Assembly (NCBI GenBank): GCA_023213395.1
Contig: CM041465.1
Location: 199,337,741-199,401,740, forward strand
Length of the DNA stretch: 64,000 nucleotides
Source of the DNA: Cycas panzhihuaensis
Lineage: Eukaryota; Cycadophyta
Reading direction: 5' to 3'
Translations under genes and position numbers: made by a program
The notes under the pieces: generated by a model
Seen by the model: only the letters and a program-made list of their open reading frames with translations
Told to the model about the DNA's origin: nothing
Database searches by the model: none
Part shown: one piece after another, positions 44,630-56,369 of the stretch
Position numbering within the stretch: position 1 is the first letter of the stretch
Layout: each line of letters begins with the position of its first letter

Positions 44630-47600
44630 TTATCCTGTCCTGTGTCTCACTCCCCAATTTGCCAGAAAGTCAGCTGGTTTGTTTCCTTCTCTCAGAGTAT
44701 GCCTGATACGGACGTCTGTCAGCCCCTTAATGATTTCTTTAACATTGTTAAATAAGAGTTGGAATCTCCAATCTAGGAGAGCCTCCTCTTTCAGTGTTTT
44801 CACCACAACCTCAGAGTCCCCCTCGATTATCAATCTCTAGATATTACCTTCCACAGCAAGGTCAAGAGCTTTGAGCATAGCATGCATCTCAGCATAGTGA
44901 TTTGTCTGACAATCATAGAATTCCACGAAAGCCCATAAAGTAGACCCAAAGTGGTCTCTACAAATACCTCCCCCCCTAGTGACCCCAAGATTCCCTTTTG
45001 CTACTCCATCAAAATTTATTTTGATCCATGACTCCTCAGGAGGCAGCCACCTGTTTTCTTGGGTCTTTTCAGCCACAAAAGTTGGTACTATACCCCAATT
45101 GCTCAGAATCCTATTCTCTGACAGATGCAAGCGCTTTTCTTTCACTTTTCTAGCATTCTCTCTTATATCTGCACAAATTCTGAAAAAGATGGCAGTCTGG
45201 TCCATCCGATTCGCCTGGAAAATTCTGTGATTCCTCTCTTTCCATATGTTCCAGGCTAGAATCAGGAGTGCACTTTTCCAGATACAGCTCAACGTTCTGC
45301 TCCTGTAAGGGCTTTTTCAGGCCAACCAAAGGTCAGCTGTCTTCTCCGAGAATATCCAGCTTACCTCAAATTTTCCCAGTACCATTCGCCACACCTCCCT
45401 TGTGTAAGAGCACTCTAGGAAGATGTGGTCTATAGACTCCTCCTCCGAGTAGCATAAAGTACATCTGTTTGCCAACATAAAGCCTCTTCTTTTCAGATTG
45501 TCGACTGTAAGTATTTTATTCCTTAAGCAGGTCCACCAAAATACTACAATCTTGGGGATGATAGGGAGCTTCCAAACCCCTTCGAGGATAGGGTTACTCT
45601 GATCCCCTCTTGTTTGACATAGATATTGATATCCTTGTTTAACAGTGTAATCGTCGGACGAGCTTAGGGGTCACACTATCGAGTCCAACGAAGGAAATCT
45701 GGGAATGTAACACTTGCTAAGAATCCTTTTAATCTTACTAAGGCCTTCTTGTAGTCCTTCTCCTTGGATTTCCTCTAGGGTCTTCTAGGTCCTATTTTTT
45801 CCGCTTCCGGCCCAGTAGTCCTTTACATAACTTCCATAGATCCTTACACAAGGACCCATAATGGGTTCCAGATCTGGATAATCCCTAAGTGCTTTGTCGT
45901 TACACCATGCATCCTCCCAGAATCTAATGGAGCTCCCATCTCCTAGTCTCCATTTCAGGCCATTCCTTATAGCTTTCCAAGCTTTTAGGATACTCCTCCA
46001 AATGGTTGAACCAACCTGAAAGACATCATTACCTACCAAAGAACCTCCTTGCACATATTTCCTATTTAGGATCTTCTCCCACAGCCTCTCGCCACCTTTG
46101 AGCAGACGCCACCCCAACTTAGCCCCTAAAGTTGTATTCAAGAGAGGAAGTCTTCTCAAATTTAGGCCCCCGACCCATTTTGGCATACAGACTTTATTCC
46201 AGCTGACTAAATGAATTCTGTCTTTGTTCTTCATCCCAGCCCAAAGGAACCTCTTCTGAATATATTCTATGATATCTAAGATACCTGCCGGGACTCTAAA
46301 GATAGACATCCAAAAGACTGGGATGCTCTGCAGTGTGGAAACAACAAGCTGGAGTTTTCCAGCTTGACTTAAGAGGGCACCTTTCCATCCAGCCATCTTC
46401 CTTTGCAACCTATCAATAAGGGGATTCCACATATCCTTGGTCATCTTCCCAACAAATAAGGGAAGACCAAGGTAATTTGTGGGAAGTTTTTTTATACCCA
46501 TCTCCAGGCATCTACTAATCCTGCCTTGAATATGGCCTAGGGTATTTATAAAGAATACATTGCTCTTGTTCAAGTTTATCTTTTGATTCGTGGCCTTCTC
46601 AAAATGGCCCAAGATCTCTTTAAAATTGGTAGCCTCCCTTATTGTAGCTTTCCCAAGGAAGATATTATCGTCCACGAATTGGTGATGGGCCACATTATCC
46701 ATCCCCAATGTCAGTTTAATACCATTTATGACCCCCTGTCTCCTCATGGACTCCAGGGATCTGCCCAACAACTCGGCCATCGTGATATACAAAAAAGGCG
46801 AGAGCGGATCACCCTGCCTCAGCCCCCTGAACCCTGGGAAGAAGCTAGAAGACGAACCGTTAATGATAACAGAAAACTGTGGATTACCAATACATAGTTT
46901 TATCCATGATTGCCAAGTCTCCCCGAAGCCAAAAGCCCTTAGGCAATCAAGCAGACACTCTTAAGAGACCCTATCAAAGGCCTTCATGAGATTAATCTTG
47001 ATGAGCATCACAGGCTCTTTCCTTTCAGCTGCAGAGTGGACAGTTTCGTGGACAATGATATACCCATCGTAGATCTGTCTTCCCCAGAGAAAACCATCTT
47101 GGTTCTGAGAGATGATGTTTGGCATAATTTCCTTTAACCTATTAACCAAGACCTTGGTTAAAATTTTATATTTGACATTGTAGAGGCTTATAGGACGAAA
47201 ATCCTCCATCCTTTTCGCTCCTTATTTTTTAAGGATGAGAACCAGGAAGGTAGTCTGCCACTCCTGTAAGATCTTCCTGTTTGCATAAAATTCTTGGAGC
47301 GCTTCCATATAATCCCCCTTGATAATATCCCAAAATTCTTAAAAAAACCCCAGAGGAAAACCGTCGGGGCCAGGAGCTTTATCTCTCTTCATACTGAAGA
47401 GTGCCGCCTTAACCTCATCTTGGGTGAATGGAACTGTGATCTGGGCGTTTTGAGCATCATTCACCAAGCAGGGGATGTTATTGAGGAATTCCTTCCTCAA
47501 CTCCATGTCCCCATCCAACGGCTTCGCAAATAGATCCTTGAAATAATCACTGGCCAGCTCCTTCATTTCCTCTGCCGAACTGACCTCAGTGCCATCGTCC

Positions 47601-48754
47601 CTTTGAAGCTTGCTGATTCTGTTATTCGCTCTATGCTTTACAGTAGTCATATGGAAAAATCTAGTATTTCTGTCTCCTTCTGCCAACCACACAGCCCTAG
47701 ATTTTTGTCTCCAGTGAATTTCCTCTCTGTTGAGGATCTCCTCCAGAGACTCAGTCAGTTCCTTTTCTACCTTATCCAGCTCCAGAGATCTGGCCAACCG
47801 CTCGATCTGTTCCTCGGTATCTTTCAAGTCCCTGATAGTCTTCTCCTTTTGATCGTTAATATTTTGAAAAGTTTCCTTATTCCAGACCTTGACTTTCCTT
47901 TTTACCCAGTCCAGCTTCTTGGAAAATTTGAACATAGCGTGTCCTTCAACTTCGATGCTCCACCATTCCTCGATCCTTTTCCTGAGATCTGGGTGGCGAA
48001 GCCACATCAATTCAAATCTGAAGGGGGCCCCGAAAAACTTACCCGAGTCTGAGAAAAACATCAAAAGGGGTGAATGATCATAGCTGATCCTCGGCAAAGC
48101 TTCAAGGGTGAAATCCTTGAAGCATCTCATCCAATCATAATTGACCAGCACCCTGTCCAATCTGATTTGTATAAGGTTATTCCCCAGTCTTTTATTGGTC
48201 CAGGTGAAGGAGGCACCCCTAAGGTTAACATCCTCTAACCCCCCCTGTTGCAAAAATTCATTGAACTCACTCATACTAGTAGTCTAGCCCTCGGTGCCCC
48301 CTCTCTTATCACCGGGGCATAAGGCCGAATTGAAATCGCCCGCCAATAACCATGGGAGACGGCAGTCCCTGTGGGCCTCAATCAGTCTATCCCAAAGTCT
48401 CTTTCTAGCTTCCTGATGGTTTGGGGCATAAACATTAGTGGCGATCCATGTGGTGTTATTGCTTTTGCTGGTTAGCTAGACCGAAATGAAGGATTCTTCT
48501 GTCAGAAAGATTTCTCCCAACCATATTAACGGATTCCATAGTACCATTAGACCCCCCCTTCCTTGGGCATAGTCCATCTCAATGCCTTCAGCTTGCTTCC
48601 AAATTTTGTTCCTAATCTTAGGCCCATTCTCCATATTAAGTTTTGTTTCTTGCAGGAATATCAAATCTGGTTGATGTCTTCTTCTCATATCTCTGATGAT
48701 TCTCTGTTTTGAAGGGGCATTAAGGCCCCTAATATTCCATGATAAAATTTTCAT
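44630..48754 (-). pseudogene. LINE K ORF2: endonuclease, RT and RNase H
   Basis: Start chosen at MKILSWNIRGLN (ATG at 48,754). Endonuclease motifs: SWNIRGLN, FLQETKL (catalytic Glu), LLAGDFNS and YDHSPLLM. RT: DGFPLGFF, FRPISLYNVKYKIL, NLMKAFDRVS, GLRQGDPLSPF and QFVDDNIFLG (active site; FVDD instead of FADD). The zinc-finger region near 45,450 has CTLCYSEEESIDHIFLECS. RNase H: INFDGVAKG, NHYAEMHAML, IIEGDSEVVV and REGNKPADFLAN, the catalytic set largely present. All of this is in one frame (1,374 codons) with nine stops at 48,476, 48,284, 47,339, 47,222, 46,961, 45,785, 45,671, 45,317 and 44,837 (lower coordinate) and no frameshift. Confidence 0.93.
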
Positions 48755-48961
48755 CGCTTCTTCCTTTGTTTCCAAACCTCAACAGTCTCCCCTTTTGGGG
48801 GCTCTCACTCTTGAATCGGATCTCGAGGGTAGGCCCTTCAAGGAATGATTCCTTTAGAGTTCTCTGTGTGCCTTGATCAACCTGGGCAGTTGATTCTCTC
48901 TCTCTTTGGACTCTTGTCGGTGGTCTGCCAACCCTCTTCTCGGCTCCTACATCCGGCACCA
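48755..48961 (-). pseudogene. LINE K ORF1 C-terminal remnant
   Basis: An open reading with basic and polar composition (GAEKRVGRPPTRVQRERE) runs from the truncated 5' end toward the ORF2 start. Position and composition suit the tail of a nucleic-acid-binding ORF1 protein, but no domain is left to prove it. The frame 48,729-49,061 joins this to flanking DNA by chance. Confidence 0.45.
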
Positions 48962-48977
48962 CTAGAGAAGGTGACTT
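48962..48977. repeat. LINE K target duplication, right copy
   Basis: CTAGAGAAGGTGACTT; see 44,392-44,407. Confidence 0.9.
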
Positions 48978-51206
48978 AACTAGCCATAACTTCATAACAT
49001 ACTCCTGAAGAGTGAGCATAGAGTCAGCCCACTTACTCTTTGTTAGCCCCATGGCTATCAAAATTATTTAGTAGCGTAAGCTTTTATGGATACATCCTAA
49101 CAAATAAAGCTTATTAATGTAACCATGTCCTTACTAGGGACTTGTCATAGTTGGTTAAGAGATAAATACAATATAATGTATTATATGTGTATAGGGTTTT
49201 AGTCTAGCAATTTCTTAGTAAAAGTAATAAGATAGAATTTTTACTCTAAAAATATCTAAGACATACTTAAGGATCCTATGGGATGATGACAAATCATCAA
49301 AGTAGAAACACTTCAATATGTCTTATTTAAAATTGTCTATGTGATAAAAGTCATAATCCTAGATGTTAAATAAACAACATGTGTGGATAGATATAGGAGG
49401 TGGAACTGAGGATCTACCAAATCTTGAATTTGCCATGTGTGATTCTATAATAAATTTTTTTTTTTGTGGTTTTTTAATAAATATTTTTATAATTTTATTT
49501 TAGCAATGCATGTGTAAGCCCCTACAAGAGTTAGTCTAAAATTAAACTAAAAAATGCACATCAAAACCTTAGTTTATCTACATGTAAATACAACTAAATA
49601 AAGTAAGATTTTACCATCAAATTCAATTATAATCTAGGTAAAAACTTTAAAATAAAACCACTTAAAAATGCAAAGAATTTCCTCCTTCTTAGTTCATTTT
49701 AACCAACAAAACTAAGATATGAATGCAACTAATCTTTTCCCTAATCTACATGCATATTATCAATTAAAAAATCCCCTTTTCTTACCTATATATGAGTTAG
49801 AAAATGGCCTACCTATACCCTATATAAGGATGACCATGTAAGCTCAAGATTCAATATATTTTAAAGGTAAAAACATCAAGTAAATGATCACTTCAAATTG
49901 TCAATTTTATTTATTTAGATTCTATGCATTAATGCCTATAAAGAAGTTGACATATTAAGCAATGGGATGTTTATAAAATGCCTTTAATATTCAAAGTTAT
50001 CCTTTAAAATGAATATGACTTTTAATTAATTTAGTAGTTAATTAAGTTACAGGGTTTATGTGTTGAAGGAAGGTCATTTTGTATTTATGAAAAAGGCACA
50101 CTTCTAAAACTAACCTTTCTTTTAAAAGTGTATTTGGTTTCAGGTTAATACAAATGTAGATGTATAAGATTTAATGTCTGAATTGACCTCCTTAAAATAA
50201 GCAATTAAAAGTGAACCTTTTAGTTTATAAGCTTACTAAGATATAATATTTATTGAATTTATAAGTTCACTTTAATGCTTTTAAATGAATGCAATTTTAT
50301 ATATATATATATTCACTCATTCATAAACCTATCAAAACTTTTAAAATATTATATTACTTTATTACAATGATAAGTCAAAGAAAAGGTATATTTTTATTTT
50401 AATTATTTAAACATCAATCAAATTAGGTCATTAATGCTCACTATTGAACACTTTAAAATGTTTAATTTTACTCTCAAATATGTATTATTTTGATCTTACT
50501 TTGTGATTTAGATTCAAGTCATATATATGCTCTAAGTTATGTCAAATACCATTGTTTAAAATATTATTAAATAACACAAAGAAATAAAAATATAATTTAA
50601 AAGAAGAAAACCTAATGTAAGTATATGTAGTGAAGGGAATTAAACCTTTAACCTCTTGCCATCAAATGACCTAACTCTAATTTGCTTAACTATCTAATCT
50701 AAACTCACTCATCAAGACAAAGAATCCAAGTATAATACTTAACTTATAACCCTTTTAGCAATAGCACGATACCTAATGATCTAAATGAAATTAAATCATA
50801 ATAATATATCTTCCATTATTAAATTAATATATCTTAAGGAATATATTAAAAAGATAAGTATATGTATAGTGATTTGTAAGGTTTAAGAGAGATGCTCCAA
50901 TTGCTCTTAATGGATTATATGTAGAATAAAGAAAGTTGATATTAATATTAATATCAATCTATCATATTATTATACCCTCCTTTATATTGAGACTTCAAAA
51001 TGTTTAATCACAAAGAAAGATAAAGTAACTATGTGGGCATTAAAGAAGCAATGATTTAATAAGTAATTAGAAAATTGAGTTGGTTATTTTGGTTGTTTAA
51101 TAATTATATTGAATAAAGTGGCATTAACTTCCTTTAAAATAATGAGTACCTCTTCTATCAAATTAAGCATAATAAAAAGACAATAATAATTATGGATTAT
51201 TATTAG
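48978..51206. other. Unassigned AT-rich DNA
   Basis: About 2.2 kb with no coding similarity or element ends I can recognise. It contains A and T runs (49,450-49,475), a TA run (50,298-50,312) and a perfect 22 bp palindrome at 50,936-50,957. It may be old, decayed repeat DNA. Confidence 0.5.
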
Positions 51207-51522
51207 TGATGAGGGCAAAGCAAGTAGATTACAAAGCTTGATCTATTGTTGAAGAATATAAAATAATCTCTATAGAAAGAAGGTGGTGTTAAAAAACACC
51301 AGGGAGGTACTCCCATGAATATATAGTTTAAGGAGGTGGGGAACCGCCTCAACCTGACGTTAGTAACAAATAATAAAAAATAAATAAAATAACACATAAT
51401 ACTTACCTAGTCGGTGGATGGCAGTTGTGTGTTGGCTCTTGGTGGCCCAAGGTAGTCATTTAGGGGCCCAAGGTCAACTTTAGTGGCATGCATACCACTT
51501 CACAAGGGGCATTATTCCAACA
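51207..51522 (-). repeat. 3' LTR of copia F
   Basis: On the minus strand it starts TGTTGGAATAATGCC right after a purine tract (GAGGGAGAA, 51,523-51,531). It contains a CTATATATTC TATA element and a hairpin GGTGTT/AACACC (about 51,284-51,299). The far end (TGATGAGGG on plus, 51,207) is a guess from TG/CA, as no second copy is present. Confidence 0.6.
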
Positions 51523-52957
51523 TTCTCCCTCATAATGTCCATTATGTAAGACTCCAAGTTTATCTCTAAATTTGTGGAACTTGATCTTTCCCAATGGCTT
51601 TATAAATATATTAGTTGTTTGATCTTTAGTATTGCAATATACCAACTTGATCTCACCTACTTGAACTAATTCTCAAATGAAGTGATGTTGAATTTTAATG
51701 TGTTTGGTTCTACCATAAAATACTAGATTCTAAGTCATCTAAATGACACTTTGATTATCACACCAAATCTTGGTTGGCCCTTTTTGTTCCATTTGAAGAT
51801 CTTGTAGGAGTTGTCATAACCATATAGTTTCACATGCACTTGAAACTGTTGCTTTATATTCTACTTCTATTATAGATAAAGAAACTATATTATGTTTCTT
51901 GGTGCTCCATGCTATAGCTACTAAACCCAAACTAAATGTATATCTTGAAGTAGATTTCCTATCATCAATGTCTCCTACCCAATCTGAATCTGTATACCTA
52001 GTCAACTAGAAGTTTGGTGAAAGTTTATAATGCAACCCATATTCTATTGCGCCCTTCAAGTATCGTAAGATCCTTTTTACTACTTGCCAATGAGTAGACT
52101 TGGGATTTTGCATAAATCTGGACACTACACTGACTGTATACATAATGTCTAATCATGTTAAAGTTAGATAAATCAAGCTACTAATTAATTGTCTATAGAG
52201 TGTGGGATCCACATATGAAAAATCAAGAAGTTTAGATAACTTAATCCCAGCTTCAGCAAGTGCAGCTAAGTCTTTGTAATCATTCATCTTAAACTTTTGG
52301 AGTAAGTCCAAGGTATACTTTCTTTGGAAAATAAAGATGCCATCTTCTTCTTTCCTTATATATATCTTCTTTAAATTTTTGTGAAAGATAGGAGTCATTT
52401 CCTATGTAGACAATATCATCTACATAAAGTCCTACTATTAGGATGAAATCTCCTTTAATCTTAATATACAATTTTAGATCCAATTGAGATTTTTCAAATT
52501 CTTAGTTTCTAAAATATTTATCGATTTAGGAATGATATGCCTTAAGTGTTTATTTTAGTCCATAAAGTATCTTTTTAAGCTTATACACTTTGTCTTCTTC
52601 CTCCCTTACTTCAAAACCTTGAGGCTAATAGACATAAATATCTTCTTCAATATACCCATTAAGAAAGGCACTTTTAACATCCATTTGGTGAATATCCCAT
52701 CTCTTTTGCATAGCCAAACTCAACATCATGTGAACAATTTCCATACAAGTGACAGGAACAAATGCTTCACTATAGTCTATGCCTTCTCTTTGGGCATAAC
52801 CTTTTGCAACAAGTTTAGCCTTATGTTTATTAATTAATCTATCATATTTGAACTTAGTTTTATAAACCCATTTGGTACCAATAGCCTTTTTGTTGGGAGG
52901 AAGGTCAACCAGTTCCCATGTATCATTTTTTACTATGGAGTTATATTCTTCTTCCAT
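51523..52957 (-). pseudogene. Copia F reverse transcriptase and RNase H
   Basis: RT begins MEEEYNSIVKNDTWELV (52,957), followed by GTKWVYKTKF, KAKLVAKGYAQREGIDY and MDVKSAFLNGYIEED (about 52,690-52,645) with the first catalytic Asp. LYVDDIVYIGND (about 52,435-52,400) is the YVDD box. RNase H carries YTDSDWVGDIDDRKSTSRY (about 52,004) and the SIIEVEYKA block, followed near 51,650 by TKDQTTNIFIKPL. Pieces lie in several frames. Confidence 0.88.
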
Positions 52958-54480
52958 TACTTTTCTCTAATCTTCATGCATATTGGCCTTGTCAAAGGTA
53001 TAAGGCTAATGAGTCTCCATAACTTGACTCATAAGGGCAAAATTCACCCTATGGGAATGAGTAGATATTTTATTATAGTCATTTTCTAATATATTATCCA
53101 TGTTGTGGTTTCTTTAAACCCATTTAGGAAATCTTTATGGTGGAGGTTGAGAGGTTCTCTCCCCACTTGCTACATCAATAATTTGTCTTGAGTATTATTT
53201 AGGTGCTACATATATGGACCTAGTGGTTGAATCAAGATTTATTATGACACCTTTTCCTTTGTCTTGATTATAATCAATGTGATAACAATCATTTTCTTAG
53301 AAGATAATATCTCCATTCACCATAACTTTTTATGTTTTAGGATCATAGACCTTAAGATTTGGAGGCATCGTTGAGCTAATGAATATATATTTGGTGTTAT
53401 GATCATCTAGCTTATTCCTTTTTTGTTCAGGGACATGGCCATAAGCTAAGCAACCAAAAACTCTTAATTGGTGGATACTAGGTTTGTATCTAGTCCATGT
53501 TTATTTAGGTGTCATCTATCTAAGGAGTTTGGTGGTATACCTATTGAGTAAATAAATAGCAATGTGGATTACCTCAGCCCAAAATTCATGTTCCAATCTT
53601 TTGCTCTTTAATATATACTTAGCCATCTCAACTATGGTGTGGTTCTTTCTTTTAGATACACTGTTTTGTTGAGGGGTATAGGGATTTATAAGTTGTCTCT
53701 CGATTCCATAATATGCACAATAGGCCTTAAACTCATTTGAGATGAACTTTCCCCCATTGTTTGATCTTAGGGAGGGGATCTTATGTCCACTTTGCCTCTC
53801 TATATAGGTTTTGAAGTCAATAAAGTGTTGGAATATATTAGACTTAAACTTTAAGAAGTAAATCCAAGTTTTCTTGTATAATCATCAATAAATGTGATGA
53901 AATACTTAACACGTCTTAACAAAGGAACATCCATGGGACCATAAAGATCTGTGTAGACTAGTTTGAGTGGTCCTTTTACTCTATAGCTACCATTTGAAAA
54001 ACTCTTTATGTTGTTTTCCAATGAGACACCCTTCACAAATATTTTTGTCCACTTTAATGTGTGGTAACCCATCAACCATGTCTATCTTCTTCATGAGTGC
54101 CAAGTTATTATAATTTAAATGACCAAATCTCTTATGCCATATATCACTGTTAAGCTTAATTGTTGTTCTTAAAGCATAGTTATATGAAGGAGTGAGAACT
54201 AGCTTGAAAAGTTTATCTTTGGTTATATTACCTTTAGCAACTACTACCTTGTTCTTTCTTTTATCCTTAATGGTGCATTCTCCATTGTCAAATATAACTT
54301 TGTAATCTTAACCCATCATCTGCCCTACTGATAAAAGATTCTTTTTCAATGTTAGAACATAAATTACATCATCTAGATGTCTGTATTTACTTGCTTCAGT
54401 CTGTAGGATGACATTACCTCTACCAATAAATTCATGAGATGTGTCATCTCCAAACATAATAGACCCCTTTCTAGTTATAT
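52958..54480 (-). pseudogene. Copia F integrase
   Basis: The GAG-pre-integrase region is readable in fragments near 54,330-54,080. VYTDLYGPMDVPLLRRVKYF (about 53,955) carries the first catalytic Asp and [11 protein letters not shown] follows. The second Asp and Glu regions are found in other frames (about 53,780-53,640, with an RSNNGGKF-like and a PLNKxVSKRKN-like reading), then the C-terminal tail to about 53,000. Several frameshifts. Confidence 0.8.
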
Positions 54481-55712
54481 CCATGGTTTAAAATATGTTT
54501 TGTTTGTGGGTTATATGGGTGGAACAACCAAAATTGATATACCAACTATCATCTTCTTCCACATAAGCAATAAAACTGGATAAAAATAGCCAATTATTCT
54601 CTCTTATTTCCACAGTTATATTGGCACTTCCCTTAGTGGGTGGACCATGTTTGGTAAAATATTTATCTTCTATATGACCAACTCTATTACAAAATGAGCA
54701 GTGAAGTGAATCCCTTCTCCTAAAACTAAGGCTTTTTCTACGATGATTGGTCCTATCAACATGGGATGGTCTACCTCTTTCCACATATAGGGCTTGATTA
54801 TCCCTTTGTCTATTATTGGGATAGTTGATGCTGGTCCTTTGAGATTGAATGTCCCCTTGACAATTATGATAGCATTGGTTTATCCCACGGTGCCTTTCTT
54901 GACTTTGATATTGATTTTAGCTAGAATTCCTTTGATTTACTCATTATCATCTTTGATGTGTAGCTTGATATCTTGCTTACCTTTCTTGGCATAGTTCTTA
55001 TCTAGGGTTTATTTCTCTCCCCCTTGAAAATTGATCCCTAGATTTGGAGGTTCCATCTTGTGAGTTTGATTATATCCATACCTTGGTTGCAAAGGCATAC
55101 TCAAGTGACTCACCTGTATTCTTATTCTCCTCAACTGCAATCAACATGGTACTTAGTTGTTTAGTTTTCAAAGTAATCAAATCGTTTGACATCTCTATAT
55201 TGGTTGCAACCATTTCAAACATTTTTACTTCACCAACACACCTTAAGATTCTCTCAATAACCCTTTGCTCTGTTAATGTTTCTCTAAGGGATCTCATTTG
55301 ATTAATAAGGTCTTAGATTGGTCATAAATTCTATAATTGATTTGATAGGCAGCATCCTTAAGTTCTTAAATCTGCTCCTTAAAGTTTATAGCTTGGATGA
55401 AGCTACCCCTTCATAAATCAACTATAAGATATCCCAAGATTCCTTAGAATTTATTACCTCACTTACCTTAGGAAATATATGATCGTTTAAGGCACAAAAT
55501 ATTAAAGCAAGGGCCTCATTGTCCTTCTTTACATTCTCCTTATATGTTATTTTCTCTAGATCTATTAGATTTTGTTCTAGTTCCATGTATCTTGTTCTCA
55601 CAATATCCCACACATCTTTGGCGATGAGGATGGGTCTCATCCTCCCACTCCAATTCAAGAAATTAGACCCATAAAACTTTGGAATAATCATATTGCCAAA
55701 ATTAGCTGCCAT
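54481..55712 (-). pseudogene. Copia F gag, knuckle and protease
   Basis: Gag starts at ATG 55,712 with MAANFGNMIIPKFYGSNFLN, then NWSGRMRPILIAKDVWDIV, typical of copia gag N-termini. It continues in other frames to a knuckle CSFCNRVGHIEDKYF (about 54,705), where the last Cys has become Tyr. The protease start DDSWYINFGCSTHIT (about 54,555) has Asn where the catalytic Asp of the DSG motif belongs, so it could not be active. Confidence 0.85.
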
Positions 55713-55914
55713 TATATCTTAACTAAAGTCTTGATAAATATCCTTTAATAAAATATCCTCAAGGTATAGTTGCCCAAATAAGGTTAATAAAATGTCCTTA
55801 ATATTATAGTTATCCTAAATAAGATTTTGTAGTTATTCGAAACAAAGTTTAATAGTTGTCCCAAAATATTTAATAAGTTTTTTAGTCCCTAAAAAATTTT
55901 CTAGGCTCTAAGTT

Positions 55915-56369
55915 TGTGGGTCTCCAAGGGAAGCCTTCAGTTATTATCATGTCTAGTGATGCCTGCCCACAAGTGGCAAATCAAAGACCTAATATACTGG
56001 TACATGAGCTCTTGGCTTGATATATCTCAGTATATGGCCTACAAAGAAGGTGCTAGACCCCCTTGACTTGTTTATCCATCCGCACTAATCTTATGCGTAG
56101 TAATGAATCTAATGGTGATGAATTTACAACTAAGGCACTCACCCTCTCCAAGTCTAGCCTTGGTCTTTGAACTCTAGAATTATATAGGTTTCTCACCTCA
56201 GCTAGCCACCTAATACACCTAATATCCAGTGACTTTCCTCATCTAATATAAGTATTTTTATAAGCTTTTTCCTTATAATCAATCTTCTCTATTGATAATA
56301 AAAGTGCTATATTATTATCCAATATTCTTGTTTTAGTGCTAAAAATTGAAGAATATTAGGATAAGTTTA
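55915..56369 (+). repeat. Probable 5' LTR of element D
   Basis: Inferred from position: copia F leader ends at about 55,911 and the primer-binding site of D starts at 56,377. It begins TGTGGGTCTCC and contains a TATA-like stretch near 56,260. It shows no clear similarity to the LTRs of C. No second copy is in the window, so the ends are provisional. Confidence 0.45.

Larger units (their letters stand above)
44408..48961 (-). mobile_element. LINE K (L1 type), 5'-truncated, 16 bp TSD
   Basis: 4.55 kb minus-strand LINE with a short poly(A) tail (T run at 44,405-44,416 on the plus strand) and a perfect 16 bp duplication at both ends. It holds the end of ORF1 and an entire ORF2 (endonuclease, RT, zinc-finger region, RNase H). 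It is GC-richer and keeps more CpG than its surroundings. The 5' end lies within the ORF1 tail, the usual result of incomplete target-primed reverse transcription. It is not the same copy or subfamily as the old plus-strand LINE at 1,950-19,445. Confidence 0.93.
51207..55914 (-). mobile_element. Ty1/copia element F
   Basis: Minus-strand copia element with gag, knuckle, protease, integrase, RT and RNase H in order and one visible LTR, the 3' LTR (about 51,207-51,522). The 5' LTR is not in the window: element D starts where the leader of F would meet it (about 55,915), next to a primer-site-like CTAGGCTCTAA (55,901-55,911, plus strand). The other half of F's 5' end may therefore lie beyond D, outside the window. 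Frames are broken. Confidence 0.85.

Noticed and set aside
46583-48077. Plus-strand ORFs over LINE K (46,583-46,897, 47,603-48,052 and others)
   Set aside because: They are antisense shadows of the LINE ORF2, which has clear endonuclease and RT motifs on the minus strand.
48729-49061. 110-residue minus ORF as an intact ORF1 of LINE K
   Set aside because: It crosses the target duplication at 48,962-48,977, so its first part belongs to flanking DNA.
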